Counted from the first letter of the stretch, positions 1-8,480 are shown. The stretch is 64,000 bases of DNA from an uncultured Clostridia bacterium (GCA_947584415.1 CANPWN010000003.1:1-64000), one strand, 5' to 3'. The notes: a model not told the origin generated them from the sequence alone. Numbers and translations: made by a program.

Positions 1-64
1 GCAAAAAGCCTTTACAACTTCCTAAGTCCCGTCCACAAGCCTTAAAGCAACAACAAAACAAAAG

Positions 65-89
65 GAGAAGGCATAAACCTTCTCTTTTT
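65..89 (+). terminator. Rho-independent terminator of an upstream gene
   Basis: Perfect 7-bp stem GAGAAGG/CCTTCTC with loop CATAAA followed by five T. One frame open from the window edge stops at 43-45, so the gene it ends probably lies mostly outside the window; too little remains to identify it. Confidence 0.8.
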
Positions 90-90
90 C

Positions 91-119
91 TTGTTTTATC
101 TTATAATTTGTGTTATACT
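91..119 (+). promoter_or_regulatory. Sigma-A-like promoter with extended -10
   Basis: TTGTTT (91-96), 17-bp spacer, TATACT (114-119) preceded by TGT. It would start transcription near 126 and leave a leader of about 130 nt before the phosphoesterase gene. I recognise no riboswitch or structured element in that leader. Confidence 0.55.
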
Positions 120-255
120 GATATAGTGACATGAATGATTATAAATCCTGCGCCAATTAAAACTTTATGGTTCGGATTTGATATCGTTTGTCGCACCATG
201 CAAACAAAAGCAGCACTTCGAAGATTTTCCCGGCGGAATTCCATAAGGAGGAAAA

Positions 256-954
256 GTGAAAATTCTTGTTTTTAGCGACATTCATGGAAATTTGAATTGT
301 TTAAAAACACTTATTGACACTGATGACTGGAAAAATGCCAGCCTTAGGATTTTTCTCGGCGACGCGTGTGTGTGCTTTAATAGGCCCAACGAATGCATTG
401 ACTTGCTGCAAAAACTTGACTGCAAAAAAATCTTAGGCAACAATGACCAATATGCTTGCGACCACATCCCAAAAATCAACTATGACGCCCTGCCCGCCGG
501 CAAGCTTGAACAACTTGACTATATGTGCAAAGCCATCACCGAGGAAAACAAGCAAAAGGCTCGCTCGTGGCAAAAAGATATTTCTATGGAACTTTTTGGA
601 AAAAAGTTTTATTTCACACACTATGTTTGGGAAAAGCGAAATGGTGATGAAAATGTGCTCACCACACCAAAAGAAAAATCCTTCTGCGTGAGAGCAAAGA
701 TGTTTGAAAACATTGATGCGGACTATTATTTCTTTGGGCATGAGCATAAGGAAAATCATTTCACAGATGGCAAAAAGCACTTCTATTGCCTCGGTTCGCT
801 CGGGCTGGTTAACCCTGGATACTATCTCATCATTAATGTTGACGAAAGCGGCGTTAAAGTGACAGAAAAATATCTTGTTCACAATATTAAAGAAGAAATT
901 GACCTCATGAAAAAAGCCGGCTATCAATACAACAAAAAGCGCTTTCCGGATTAA
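256..954 (+). CDS. Metallophosphoesterase, YfcE/calcineurin-like superfamily
   Basis: 232-residue protein starting with the phosphoesterase block FSDIHGN at residues 6-12 (Asp and His metal ligands). It continues with a GD block (FLGDACV), a GNND block (ILGNNDQY), THY near residue 121 and GHEH near residue 161, the usual order of metal ligands in this superfamily. The family hydrolyses phosphodiester or phosphomonoester bonds with two metal ions in the cytoplasm; the substrate cannot be read from sequence. The GTG start at 256 is set by AAGGAGG five bases upstream. It heads a group of small genes reading the same way. No signal peptide is seen. Confidence 0.85.
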   Translation: MKILVFSDIHGNLNCLKTLIDTDDWKNASLRIFLGDACVCFNRPNECIDLLQKLDCKKILGNNDQYACDHIPKINYDALPAGKLEQLDYMCKAITEENKQKARSWQKDISMELFGKKFYFTHYVWEKRNGDENVLTTPKEKSFCVRAKMFENIDADYYFFGHEHKENHFTDGKKHFYCLGSLGLVNPGYYLIINVDESGVKVTEKYLVHNIKEEIDLMKKAGYQYNKKRFPD

Positions 955-967
955 AAGAGGAAAATAT

Positions 968-997
968 TTGTAAGTTTTCGCTAATTTATGTTAAAAT
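968..997 (+). promoter_or_regulatory. Promoter for the Nudix gene cluster
   Basis: TTGTAA (968-973), 18-bp spacer, TAAAAT (992-997) with the extended element TGT directly before it. The SD GGAGGG and the ATG at 1013 follow. Confidence 0.55.
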
Positions 998-1012
998 TTC
1001 TTTGGAGGGAAA

Positions 1013-1483
1013 ATGGATATTAGTTTTAAAACCGAAGAAGGCAGATTTAATTTCAGAGTTTCTGCTTACATAACTTGCGGCGACAAAATGCTTTTACAAG
1101 AAACCAAAGGTCAGGATTTTTACAATCTGGTTGGCGGCAGAGTTCACCTCGGCGAAAGCACAAAAGATGCCATAAAAAGAGAAATCAAAGAGGAACTTGG
1201 CGTCTGCGTCAAAAATCCAAAACTGTTTGAAATCACCGAAAACTTTTTTGACTGGCAGGGACTTAAGGTTCATGAGTTGGGATTTTTCTATCATGTTGAA
1301 CTCGCAAAAAAATATTTGAAAACGCTGGAACATTTGCCTATCCTCGACCACGCGGACAAGCAAACTGCATTTTGGGTGGATAAAAAGGACATAAAAAAAT
1401 ATAACTGCAAACCTGAATTTATTTACAAATTCACATCTTCAGATTTGTCGCAAATACATCACAACGAAAGAAGAGAAAATTGA
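1013..1483 (+). CDS. Nudix hydrolase
   Basis: 156-residue protein with a clear Nudix box at about residues 41-63: GG, GES, then REIKEELGV, fitting GX5EX7REUXEEXGU with all metal-binding glutamates present. The family cleaves nucleoside diphosphates linked to another moiety; the specific substrate is unknown. SD GGAGGG precedes the ATG. Its stop codon overlaps the ATG of the next gene (TGATG), so the two are probably translationally coupled. The length is typical of single-domain Nudix enzymes. Cytoplasmic, with no membrane segment. Confidence 0.9.
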   Translation: MDISFKTEEGRFNFRVSAYITCGDKMLLQETKGQDFYNLVGGRVHLGESTKDAIKREIKEELGVCVKNPKLFEITENFFDWQGLKVHELGFFYHVELAKKYLKTLEHLPILDHADKQTAFWVDKKDIKKYNCKPEFIYKFTSSDLSQIHHNERREN

Positions 1484-2274
1484 TGACCAACAAAAAACTT
1501 GAAAAAACAACTTATGATTGCCAAATTGGGATGTATTTTTCAAAAATAATATCACTCCAAAATGGTTTTATCATTTACTCTGACACAGTTTTGTCGCCTG
1601 AGTGGAATTTTCTGTTTGGTTTTCATGCAAAAAATGTGGAAGAATTTGAAAAAGTTCTGTGCGAAGCAAAAACAGTTTTTAAAAAAATTGGAAGAGCGCC
1701 AGCCTTCACAATATCTCCGCTCTGCAAAATCAGTCAAAAGGTGAAAGCACACATCTTAAAAACCTATTCACAACGAGGAGATGTTGCGACTATGGTCACA
1801 AAGAAGATTTGCTCACATCACACATCACCAAAAGGATATTCTTTCAAAAAAATTGACAATCAAAAGGAAAAAGAAATTTTTGTCCAAACTTTTTCAACTT
1901 CCAAGTCCCAGACCCTGCCAGATGATGTTTACTCCCCTTTGCCAGAATATTTTTCAGACGCGCTAAAAAAATCTTTTGACAACAAAACTGATTGGAATTT
2001 TGAACATTATTTGAGTTTGTATCGTTCCAAACCTGTTGGCATGGTATCATGTTGTGTCAAATCAAATCTTTGCGGACTATATGGCGGCGGCACATATGTC
2101 AAACACAGAAGCAAAGGAGTTTTTTCAAATCTATTAAAATTTGTCTCTGACGACATGAAGCAAAGAGGCGTCAAATTTTATTTTTTAATTGCAGAGAAAG
2201 ACACAAAAAACGAAACTTTTTATAATCATTTGGGCTTTAAAGAAAAATTTTCCAGCAAATTATTTGAATTTTGA
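1483..2274 (+). CDS. GNAT-family acetyltransferase
   Basis: 263 residues from the ATG at 1483, which overlaps the upstream TGA; a TTG one codon earlier is also possible. The C-terminal third holds the GNAT acetyl-CoA region: YGGGTYVKHRSKGVFSNLL, matching the V-x-x-x-x-R/Q-x-x-G-x-G/A pyrophosphate loop, then FYFLIAEKD and FYNHLGFKE, the usual beta-5 and tail. The N-terminal half is poorly conserved and may set the substrate. Probably N- or O-acetylates a small molecule or protein. Part of the 1013-3559 gene run. Confidence 0.75.
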   Translation: MTNKKLEKTTYDCQIGMYFSKIISLQNGFIIYSDTVLSPEWNFLFGFHAKNVEEFEKVLCEAKTVFKKIGRAPAFTISPLCKISQKVKAHILKTYSQRGDVATMVTKKICSHHTSPKGYSFKKIDNQKEKEIFVQTFSTSKSQTLPDDVYSPLPEYFSDALKKSFDNKTDWNFEHYLSLYRSKPVGMVSCCVKSNLCGLYGGGTYVKHRSKGVFSNLLKFVSDDMKQRGVKFYFLIAEKDTKNETFYNHLGFKEKFSSKLFEF

Positions 2275-2303
2275 TTGGTGAAGATTTATGTTTTTTGTAT
2301 AAT
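2275..2303 (+). promoter_or_regulatory. Promoter with -10 box 6 nt before the ATG (leaderless type)
   Basis: TTGGTG (2275-2280), 17-bp spacer, TATAAT (2298-2303), then six bases to the ATG at 2310. No SD lies between. The predicted transcript would begin at or next to the start codon. Confidence 0.55.
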
Positions 2304-2309
2304 AAAAAC

Positions 2310-2789
2310 ATGGAAGCCGAAGTTGTAAAAAGCAAGATGACAAAAGATGTGATTGAAAAGATTATCGAGATTGATAAGCATTTTTATCACAAAAACTATG
2401 AAAAAGAATGGTATTTTACTCGTTATAACGACAAAAATGAGATTTTTCTGTTGAAAGCCAATGGCCAAATTGTCGGCTATGCAAACATCATTTCAATCTC
2501 AAAAAAACTTTTTGATGACATCTTAAACTTCAAATATGAGGACGATTACTCCTTCCCCGAAACCGAAGTCAATGTGAGGTCAAATTATTTTTATCTGCCT
2601 TCAATTTTGGTGCTTAACGAATTTCGTCAGTTTTCTGTGCCACTCATCAAGCGCATTGCGACTGAAATTGAATCGCTAAAAAACTTCGTCGCAATTACAG
2701 TCTCTCGCGAAGGCGAAACTTTGGCAAGGCTGATATTAAAGCCAAAAACGAACTCAAAAATAAAAGTGTTTTTTAAGGAGGAAAAATGA
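2310..2789 (+). CDS. Uncharacterised small protein, possibly GNAT-like
   Basis: 159 residues from the ATG at 2310; the frame is open back to 2271 but has no ribosome binding site there. A strand-like stretch (IFLLKANGQIVGYANII) followed by an SILVLNEFR segment recalls GNAT acyltransferases (beta-4 and the acetyl-CoA entry strand). The R-x-x-G-x-G/A loop is not evident, so this remains tentative. It overlaps the next gene by ATGA. A consensus TATAAT six bases before the ATG and the absence of an SD suggest leaderless expression. Confidence 0.6.
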   Translation: MEAEVVKSKMTKDVIEKIIEIDKHFYHKNYEKEWYFTRYNDKNEIFLLKANGQIVGYANIISISKKLFDDILNFKYEDDYSFPETEVNVRSNYFYLPSILVLNEFRQFSVPLIKRIATEIESLKNFVAITVSREGETLARLILKPKTNSKIKVFFKEEK

Positions 2790-3559
2790 AACTTGTTTAC
2801 ACTAGCAATTTGGGATGTCCGTATGATGACGGAAAGATGGTTAAAGCAGCAACCATAGACAACTCGAATGGATTTGTTGATGTTTTAAAAAAACTGATTA
2901 TTAAAACTGGCACTTTCATGTTCATTTCCAATCGCTGGGAAAAGGAAACCCCGCCTTCTCAACCAAAAGATGAGGTTTTTAATGACTATCATTACACAAA
3001 TGAGGAGTTTGCCAAGGCGACCTATGAAACATTTTGCAATTCAGGTTTTAAATTCAAAAAACTTATCCTCGTTGACTGCGAATATGATGGCGATTTTGAA
3101 AAGGATTTAAAAAACTCAGACTTCATTTTCATCCAAAACGGGCATACACCAAGAGGGCTTAAAATCTTAAAAAAATTGAAGTTTGAAAAATTCATTAAAT
3201 CTTTTGACGGAGTTGTTCTTTTCTGCGGAACTGCAGCAAAACTTCCTGCAACCAAAGTGCTTTCAACTCACCATGGAAATTTGCAAGAGTTTGAAATAGA
3301 AAAGGGACTTGGGCTGAAAAATTACTCCGTTCGTCCGCACACTGACATCAAAACGAAATATGCTTTTAACAAAAAATATCGAAACCGCATCAAACTCATA
3401 AAAGAATTTTCAAAATCCATACCCGTCATTGCTATGGGTGCAAAGCACTTTGTTGTGGATGACGGAAAACTAACGTTCTATGGCAAAAATAAGATGTTTG
3501 TAAATGGCAAGGCGAAAAACATAACTGAAACAAACATTAAAAATCTTTTCAAACTCTAA
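2786..3559 (+). CDS. Peptidase S51 (PepE/cyanophycinase-like) homologue
   Basis: 257 residues. The fold marks of the S51 family are visible: FIFIQNGHTPRGLKIL near residue 113 matches the GGNT segment, and VVLFCGTAAKLPA near residue 150 sits where the family has its G-x-S-A-G nucleophile elbow. The nucleophilic serine is replaced by threonine, and the following Gly by Ala. IPVIAMGAKHFVVDDG near the C-terminus matches the strand before the family's C-terminal turn. Known members cleave dipeptides with N-terminal Asp; whether this one is active is unclear. Start by ATGA overlap with the gene upstream, with AAGGAGG before it. Confidence 0.65.
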   Translation: MKLVYTSNLGCPYDDGKMVKAATIDNSNGFVDVLKKLIIKTGTFMFISNRWEKETPPSQPKDEVFNDYHYTNEEFAKATYETFCNSGFKFKKLILVDCEYDGDFEKDLKNSDFIFIQNGHTPRGLKILKKLKFEKFIKSFDGVVLFCGTAAKLPATKVLSTHHGNLQEFEIEKGLGLKNYSVRPHTDIKTKYAFNKKYRNRIKLIKEFSKSIPVIAMGAKHFVVDDGKLTFYGKNKMFVNGKAKNITETNIKNLFKL

Positions 3560-3605
3560 TTTAATTTACACAAAAAGAGTAAAAAAATGAAATATTTTTA
3601 AAAAA

Positions 3606-3634
3606 ATGGCGGTTTTGGCCGCCTTTTCTTTTTA
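3606..3634 (+). terminator. Rho-independent terminator
   Basis: GGCGG (3608-3612), loop TTTTGG, CCGCC (3619-3623), then TTTTCTTTTT. Ends the 1013-3559 gene run. Confidence 0.85.
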
Positions 3635-3678
3635 TTTTTGTTTTTTTCTGTGTATAATAAACTTAAAGAGGTGAAAAT

Positions 3679-5037
3679 ATGAAAACAAATTTGTGGGAAG
3701 CGTATCTAATAAAAAGAGACGAAGTTGAAACTTTTTGTGATGGTTACAAAAACTTTTTGTCTTCTTGCAAGACTGAACGCGAGTGCATCAAATACGCTGT
3801 TAAACAGGCAAAGGCGCACGGATTCAAAAGCCTAAATGACCTAATGAAGAAAAACGGCAAACTTAAGCCGGGTGACAAAGTCTATGCCATCAATATGGAC
3901 AAAGCCATTGTTTTGTTTGTTGTCGGCAAACAGCCTATTGAAAACGGCATCAATATTGTTGGTGCGCACATTGACAGCCCTAGGCTTGACCTTAAGGCAC
4001 AGCCACTGTTTGAGAGCCAAGGCTTCTGCATGCTTGACACACATTACTATGGCGGAATCAAAAAATATCAGTGGATTGCAATGCCTCTCGCTGTGCATGG
4101 AGTTGTTGTGAGAAAGGACGGCACGAAAGAGGATGTTGTGTTTGGGGAAGATGGGCCTGTGCTTGCCATAACCGACCTTTTGCCTCACCTTGAAAACAAG
4201 GAGAAAGAAGACAAGAAGGACATCAAAGGAGAAGATTTAAATTTGATTGCTGGCAATATCCCTCTTGCTAAAGCAAAAGAGGACAAAGTTAAAGCCTTCA
4301 TCTTGAACATTTTGAAGGAAAAGAACATTTCCGAGGACGACCTATTCTCTGCAGAACTTGAAGTTGTGCCTTCTGGAAAGGCGCGTGACTGCGGACTGGA
4401 CGGAAGCATGATTATTGGCTACGGCCATGATGACCGCGTTTGTGCTTACACTGCCCTTCAATCATTGTTCACTGTTGAAAAGCCAGATGTAAGCACCGTT
4501 TGTCTGCTCGTCGACAAAGAAGAAATTGGCTCTGTTGGTGCAACCGGCATGGAGAGTATGTATTTTGAAAACGCACTCGCCGAAATTATGAACCTCTGCG
4601 GACAATACAACGAACTTTCTCTTCGCCGCACTCTCAACCGCTCAAAAATGCTTTCGAGTGATGTCACCGCAGCGGTCGACCCAATCTATGTTGACCCTTA
4701 CAATGTCCAAACTGATGCTCACCTGTCGCATGGCATAAGTTTCAACAAGTTCACTGGTCACCGCGGAAAATCAGGAGCAAATGACGCAAACCCTGAGTTT
4801 ATTGCACATCTGCGTGCCTGCCTAGACAAAGCGAACATCAGATATCAAGCCACCGAAATGGGCAAAGTTGACCAGGGCGGCGGCGGAACAATTGCCTATA
4901 TCATGGCAAAATATGGCATGGATGTTATAGATGCCGGCGTTCCAGTATTGAGCATGCACGCCCCATGGGAAATTGTAAGCAAGGTTGATGTCTATGAAAC
5001 TTTCCGCGCCTACCAAGCCTTTTACAATATGAAATAA
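3679..5037 (+). CDS. M18 family metalloaminopeptidase (aminopeptidase 1 group)
   Basis: 452 residues, full length for the bacterial aminopeptidase-1 branch of M18. Metal-binding and catalytic blocks are intact: GAHIDSPRLDLK near residue 95, YGHDDRV, DKEEIGSVGATGM near residue 275 (catalytic and bridging acids) and VLSMHAPWEIVSKVD near residue 428. The family removes N-terminal residues from peptides in the cytoplasm using two zinc or cobalt ions, as homododecamers. It is preceded by TATAAT at 3655-3660 and SD AGAGGTG. A second, divergent M18 paralogue lies at 44336-45562. Confidence 0.92.
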   Translation: MKTNLWEAYLIKRDEVETFCDGYKNFLSSCKTERECIKYAVKQAKAHGFKSLNDLMKKNGKLKPGDKVYAINMDKAIVLFVVGKQPIENGINIVGAHIDSPRLDLKAQPLFESQGFCMLDTHYYGGIKKYQWIAMPLAVHGVVVRKDGTKEDVVFGEDGPVLAITDLLPHLENKEKEDKKDIKGEDLNLIAGNIPLAKAKEDKVKAFILNILKEKNISEDDLFSAELEVVPSGKARDCGLDGSMIIGYGHDDRVCAYTALQSLFTVEKPDVSTVCLLVDKEEIGSVGATGMESMYFENALAEIMNLCGQYNELSLRRTLNRSKMLSSDVTAAVDPIYVDPYNVQTDAHLSHGISFNKFTGHRGKSGANDANPEFIAHLRACLDKANIRYQATEMGKVDQGGGGTIAYIMAKYGMDVIDAGVPVLSMHAPWEIVSKVDVYETFRAYQAFYNMK

Positions 5038-5038
5038 A

Positions 5039-5064
5039 AACAAGGCAAAAGCCTTGTTTTTTTT
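5039..5064. terminator. Bidirectional terminator
   Basis: CAAGGC (5041-5046), AAAA loop, GCCTTG (5051-5056) flanked by A and T runs. It sits between convergent genes. Confidence 0.85.
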
Positions 5065-5065
5065 G

Positions 5066-7066
5066 TTAGGTTGCAGCAGTGAAACCTTTGTTTTTGAGAT
5101 ATGTTTCAACGGATGTCGTTGTGGCGTGATTGCCCGCCCACAAATTCCATCGTAATGCTGGGTAGCCTTCATTCAATGTCGCTCCGCATATCCATTGGCT
5201 GTCTGTAAAACCTGTGTAATAATTTTTTATAGTGGCAGTTTCAACCGTGTTTGACATATAGACACCAGCGTATGTATTGGTTGAAGACGTTGATTTATTC
5301 CAACACAAATCTGCAATGGTTGGAGCATAAACCGGGTGACCTTGAAATTGCACGTTCAGATTGTGGGTATATTGACATGTTCCTCTAAATGATGAATCCG
5401 TCACCGTAATTTTTGTGCCAGAGCCCTGACTTACAGCAAATATCGCAGTTGGCGTGTCAATTCCGCCGCTCACAACATTTCCAACAATTTCGACTTGGGA
5501 TATGTTTATATTATTATATCCTGAATCCATAACAAGCACGGCCACAGGCTGAGGGTCGCTTGAACCGCTCGTTGGCGTATTGTTGTTTGTCAGAGAACAA
5601 GTGATATACATATTTTTGAAGTTTGAGCTTATAAAAGTAGTCCCCGCAAATGAAATGGATTGGGTGTTATCACAAGATAAGTTCCAATTTAAAATATTTA
5701 AGTTTTGTATTGTCCCCCATATTTGGTCAATAAAATGTGCTGCATTGAAGTTTTGTATGATATGCCCCTGCCCATCAAATGTGCCACGGAACTCTTTGAT
5801 AGGTGTCCAAGTCTTGCCTGTGAAATCTATGTCCTTGTCAAGGAAAAATTTATCCGACGTGGAAAATGTCCCGCCCGCATTTGTGAAATCTGACATCGCT
5901 TGAAGCCCTGTGAAGTCGGTGATGTGATAACCATCTGTCTTTTTTGTTATGCCGGGATATTTGCTGAGATTGCTGTCAAAAGGCACAGCTGGATGTGGGT
6001 CATAGTTTACAGTGACCACTGGGCGTATTCCTGGAACAAGAGATGATGGGCTATAACTGTCAGAATCCCACACACCCTGAAAATTGATGGTTGCAAAGCC
6101 ACCATGAGTCCAATATGGAGCGGTAAGCTGGCCAAAAAAATTACAATATGCACCATTTCCAATAGCAAAATCAGAAACTATTCCCAGCGGCCCATAAAAA
6201 TCGGAACCACTCGTATACTGAATACTTAAAAAATAATCCGATTTAGACCCCATATCAAAGTATTCACTATCGAAGTCATCTAAACAACTCGCATTGCAAG
6301 ATACATGTGTCTCCAAAGTATCCTGCAAAGAATATATAAACATATCTAAAAACATATTGACATATTCATTATAACCTTCTTCGAAAGGAAGCCCTCCCAT
6401 CAAAATTGTGTTTGAGATAAGTTTGATGGTTGTTAATGAAGTGCAATTGTCTGGATTTGTGCCATCAATCACCCAAAATATGGCTGGCTCAACTTTAAAC
6501 CACTTTATATCTCCATCTGCTCCCTGGAATTCAAGTGCCCCACTCCCAGCATAAGCATGAGCAGCCCCATCGCTTTTGTTCAATTTTTGTGCTCCACGAA
6601 CATAAAAATCTCCATTGTATTCGTATTCCCACCAGAGATAACTATCATCAAAGCCATTCAAAATATAATCGCTTCCGGGATATCCCATACCGGTTTCAAT
6701 CATCTGTCCTGCCTGATATTCTGCCTCAAGTATGTCATTCATAGCATTTCCAACATAGGTCTGCGGATACCTGCCAAGATAAGTATAGTGATATGTGACA
6801 TTGTTAATCGTTTCCTTATACCAAGTCATGTTTGGTGGAAAGGTAGGCCAGCCGGCTGCGGTTATTGTGGATGGAGATGAAGGCGTTGCAAAAAGATTTG
6901 AAATGTTTGGAAAACAAAATAATGACAATATAAAAGCCAAGGCTAATGAAAAAATATTTTTCAAAAGGCTTGGCTTATTTTGAAAATGTGGATAACTTTT
7001 AGTTAGGCAGTAAGGTTGCCCCCCCCCCGGTGGGTAACAAAATGTTGCATTATTCCCTCGCTTCAA
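5066..7066 (-). CDS. Exported surface protein with GLUG-like C-terminal region; G10 tract near its start
   Basis: The frame is open for 666 codons. A signal peptide begins at the TTG at 6964 (KNIFSLALAFILSLF, then ISNLFA before the mature TPSS). The N-terminal half resembles the DUF6273-type domain of gut Clostridia, ending GIRPVVTVNY. The C-terminal half contains FRGTFDGQGHIIQNFN, typical of GLUG/adhesin repeats. No LPXTG motif or membrane anchor is seen. Start choice is open: TTG 7066 lacks an SD. An ATG at 7050 has GAGGG four bases upstream but is one base out of frame because of a run of ten G (7028-7019). With 11 or 8 G it would join this frame, so the gene looks phase-variable. Confidence 0.7.
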   Translation of the reverse strand: MKRGNNATFCYPPGGGQPYCLTKSYPHFQNKPSLLKNIFSLALAFILSLFCFPNISNLFATPSSPSTITAAGWPTFPPNMTWYKETINNVTYHYTYLGRYPQTYVGNAMNDILEAEYQAGQMIETGMGYPGSDYILNGFDDSYLWWEYEYNGDFYVRGAQKLNKSDGAAHAYAGSGALEFQGADGDIKWFKVEPAIFWVIDGTNPDNCTSLTTIKLISNTILMGGLPFEEGYNEYVNMFLDMFIYSLQDTLETHVSCNASCLDDFDSEYFDMGSKSDYFLSIQYTSGSDFYGPLGIVSDFAIGNGAYCNFFGQLTAPYWTHGGFATINFQGVWDSDSYSPSSLVPGIRPVVTVNYDPHPAVPFDSNLSKYPGITKKTDGYHITDFTGLQAMSDFTNAGGTFSTSDKFFLDKDIDFTGKTWTPIKEFRGTFDGQGHIIQNFNAAHFIDQIWGTIQNLNILNWNLSCDNTQSISFAGTTFISSNFKNMYITCSLTNNNTPTSGSSDPQPVAVLVMDSGYNNINISQVEIVGNVVSGGIDTPTAIFAVSQGSGTKITVTDSSFRGTCQYTHNLNVQFQGHPVYAPTIADLCWNKSTSSTNTYAGVYMSNTVETATIKNYYTGFTDSQWICGATLNEGYPALRWNLWAGNHATTTSVETYLKNKGFTAAT
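7019..7028 (-). repeat. Homopolymeric G10 tract (C10 on the + strand) at the 5' end of a surface-protein gene
   Basis: Ten consecutive G on the coding strand. They lie between an SD-preceded ATG (7050) and the signal-peptide region of the 5066-7066 gene. Such tracts change length by slipped-strand mispairing. In this sequence the ATG frame closes after 15 codons; one added G opens it. Confidence 0.75.
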
Positions 7067-7085
7067 ATATCAAAATGTGGATATC

Positions 7086-7114
7086 TTTACATTATTATAA
7101 ACAAATTAAGTCAA
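7086..7114 (-). promoter_or_regulatory. Candidate promoter of the exported protein
   Basis: On the minus strand TTGACT (7114-7109), 17-bp spacer and TGTAAA (7091-7086). This would place the transcript start about 25-30 nt before the ATG at 7050, leaving room for the GAGGG SD. Confidence 0.4.
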
Positions 7115-7168
7115 AAAACAAAATAAATTGGAGGAAAATTCTATTTTTCTTGCAAAATTGCTAAAATA

Positions 7169-7246
7169 TTATTTTTCACGGTAGATGACGGCAACTGTTC
7201 CATCATCTTTGTTAAGCAAAAAGCAACCTGCTTTTATTGTTTTCAT
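7169..7246 (-). pseudogene. Remnant of a Nudix hydrolase gene (first 25 codons)
   Basis: A 25-codon frame with SD GGAGAG four bases before its ATG. It encodes MKTIKAGCFLLNKDDGTVAV then IYREK and a stop. This is the usual N-terminus of Ap4A/MutT-type Nudix enzymes (AGxFLLN...IYREK, normally followed by the D-YSFPKGH block). No Nudix box follows, so the rest was deleted. A functional micropeptide cannot be excluded. Confidence 0.5.
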
Positions 7247-7358
7247 ATTCTCTCCAGAACAATATTAACATAAATGGGCTAAAAATCAAAATAACAGGGT
7301 TGTTTTGCAAGACTTTTTCTGTTTTTTATGCTAAAATAGAGTGAAATATGGAGGAAAT

Positions 7359-8183
7359 ATGAAAAAATCTGCAAAATTATCTATTGTTGCGGGTGCTCTT
7401 GCGCTTTGCACTTGTTTTGGAGTGGTGGCGCTTTCTGGCTGCAACAAAGGCTCTTCCTTTGACCCATGGGCAAACATGACCGCAACAACTTATCATGACT
7501 TTTCAACTCACACAAACAGTTATGAATTAGGTCTTAACGCGAAGTTAGGCGGAATTAAAGCACAAAAGGCCATTGAAACCGACTCTTCACAATTCAATTA
7601 CACTTTGCATTACAAAATCACGGATAATAAGGAATATGCCTATTATGAATTTAATGGAACAGAGGATGTTCCTGACGGCTCAACAAAAACTCTCAATGCA
7701 AAGATTTGGCTGATTGACAACATCATGTATGTTGACAATGGCGAAATGAAATACTCCGCCCCTTATCAAAAGGGACTTGAAGATATCCCAACTGATAACA
7801 CTTCCCCTGAATATGTAATTTTCAACAAAAGCCTTGATTCTGCAATTTCAGACCTTTCCAAAATTGATAGTCTGGCCAAACCTGCTGAACTCAACAACAG
7901 AATTCGCTCACATCTTGAATATTCTGTCATTTACAAAACCACAACTGATGAGGCAAATTATTACAAGATTGATTATAACCATGCCGAAACTTTGGGAGCA
8001 AGTTTGAAAACAACCAATTTTGTCTATCGCTTTGGCTTTTACAAACAAAGCCTTTCGTTCTTTGGAGATTTGACCATAATAACAGAAGATGGAGTGACAA
8101 CAAAAACAGATACAACTTATGAAGCCTTGACTGCAGCAATAACCCTGCCAGGTCAACAAAAAGATTGGCCATCAATAATATAA
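7359..8183 (+). CDS. Lipoprotein of unknown function
   Basis: 274 residues from the ATG at 7359, chosen because GGAGG lies five bases upstream. A short basic N-terminus (MKKSAK), a hydrophobic stretch and the lipobox ALSGC predict lipidation on Cys near residue 27 and display on the outer face of the membrane. The mature part has alternating strands and resembles the LolA/LppX-type scaffolds common in clostridial lipoproteins, but I cannot name a family. The extended -10 TGCTAAAAT (7329-7337) precedes it. A terminator follows directly. Confidence 0.8.
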   Translation: MKKSAKLSIVAGALALCTCFGVVALSGCNKGSSFDPWANMTATTYHDFSTHTNSYELGLNAKLGGIKAQKAIETDSSQFNYTLHYKITDNKEYAYYEFNGTEDVPDGSTKTLNAKIWLIDNIMYVDNGEMKYSAPYQKGLEDIPTDNTSPEYVIFNKSLDSAISDLSKIDSLAKPAELNNRIRSHLEYSVIYKTTTDEANYYKIDYNHAETLGASLKTTNFVYRFGFYKQSLSFFGDLTIITEDGVTTKTDTTYEALTAAITLPGQQKDWPSII

Positions 8184-8190
8184 AACAAAA

Positions 8191-8211
8191 AGCAGCCTTT
8201 AGGCTGTTTTT
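8191..8211. terminator. Terminator between convergent genes
   Basis: CAGCC (8193-8197), TTTA loop, GGCTG (8202-8206), T5 on the right and A5 on the left. The end of the DUF378 gene overlaps the hairpin. Confidence 0.75.
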
Positions 8212-8480
8212 GTGTCGTTCTTTTCTTGCTGCGCTGCGGACTTGTATTGGCAACCGAGGTCCAACATCCCTTTTGAAAGAATTGGTGAAATGATAAGCCA
8301 AATTGCCGCAAGCATGATGATAACATAGATTGCAATTGCCCAACCACTGCGGAAGCCCGCGCATATCCAGCCAACAAGATTGAAATTGAAAATTCCAACA
8401 AGCCCCCAATTTAACGCACCGAGCAGTGTCAAAATGTAAGCAATGTAGTTGGCAATGATTATCCATTTTCTTCCTGACAT
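8199..8480 (-). CDS. DUF378 family small membrane protein
   Basis: 93 residues from the ATG at 8480, which has AAGGAGGG at ideal distance; the frame is open upstream but without an SD. ALNWGLVGIFNFNLVG is the hallmark of DUF378. Two transmembrane helices are predicted (about residues 8-28 and 45-68), followed by a short polar tail. The molecular function of DUF378 proteins is unknown. It lies convergent to the lipoprotein gene and downstream of asnS. Confidence 0.85.
   Translation of the reverse strand: MSGRKWIIIANYIAYILTLLGALNWGLVGIFNFNLVGWICAGFRSGWAIAIYVIIMLAAIWLIISPILSKGMLDLGCQYKSAAQQEKNDTKTA

Noticed and set aside
126-255. Riboswitch or small ORF in the long leader of the first gene
   Set aside because: No known riboswitch core is recognisable, and the short frames (9 and 25 codons) lack SD sites and family resemblance.
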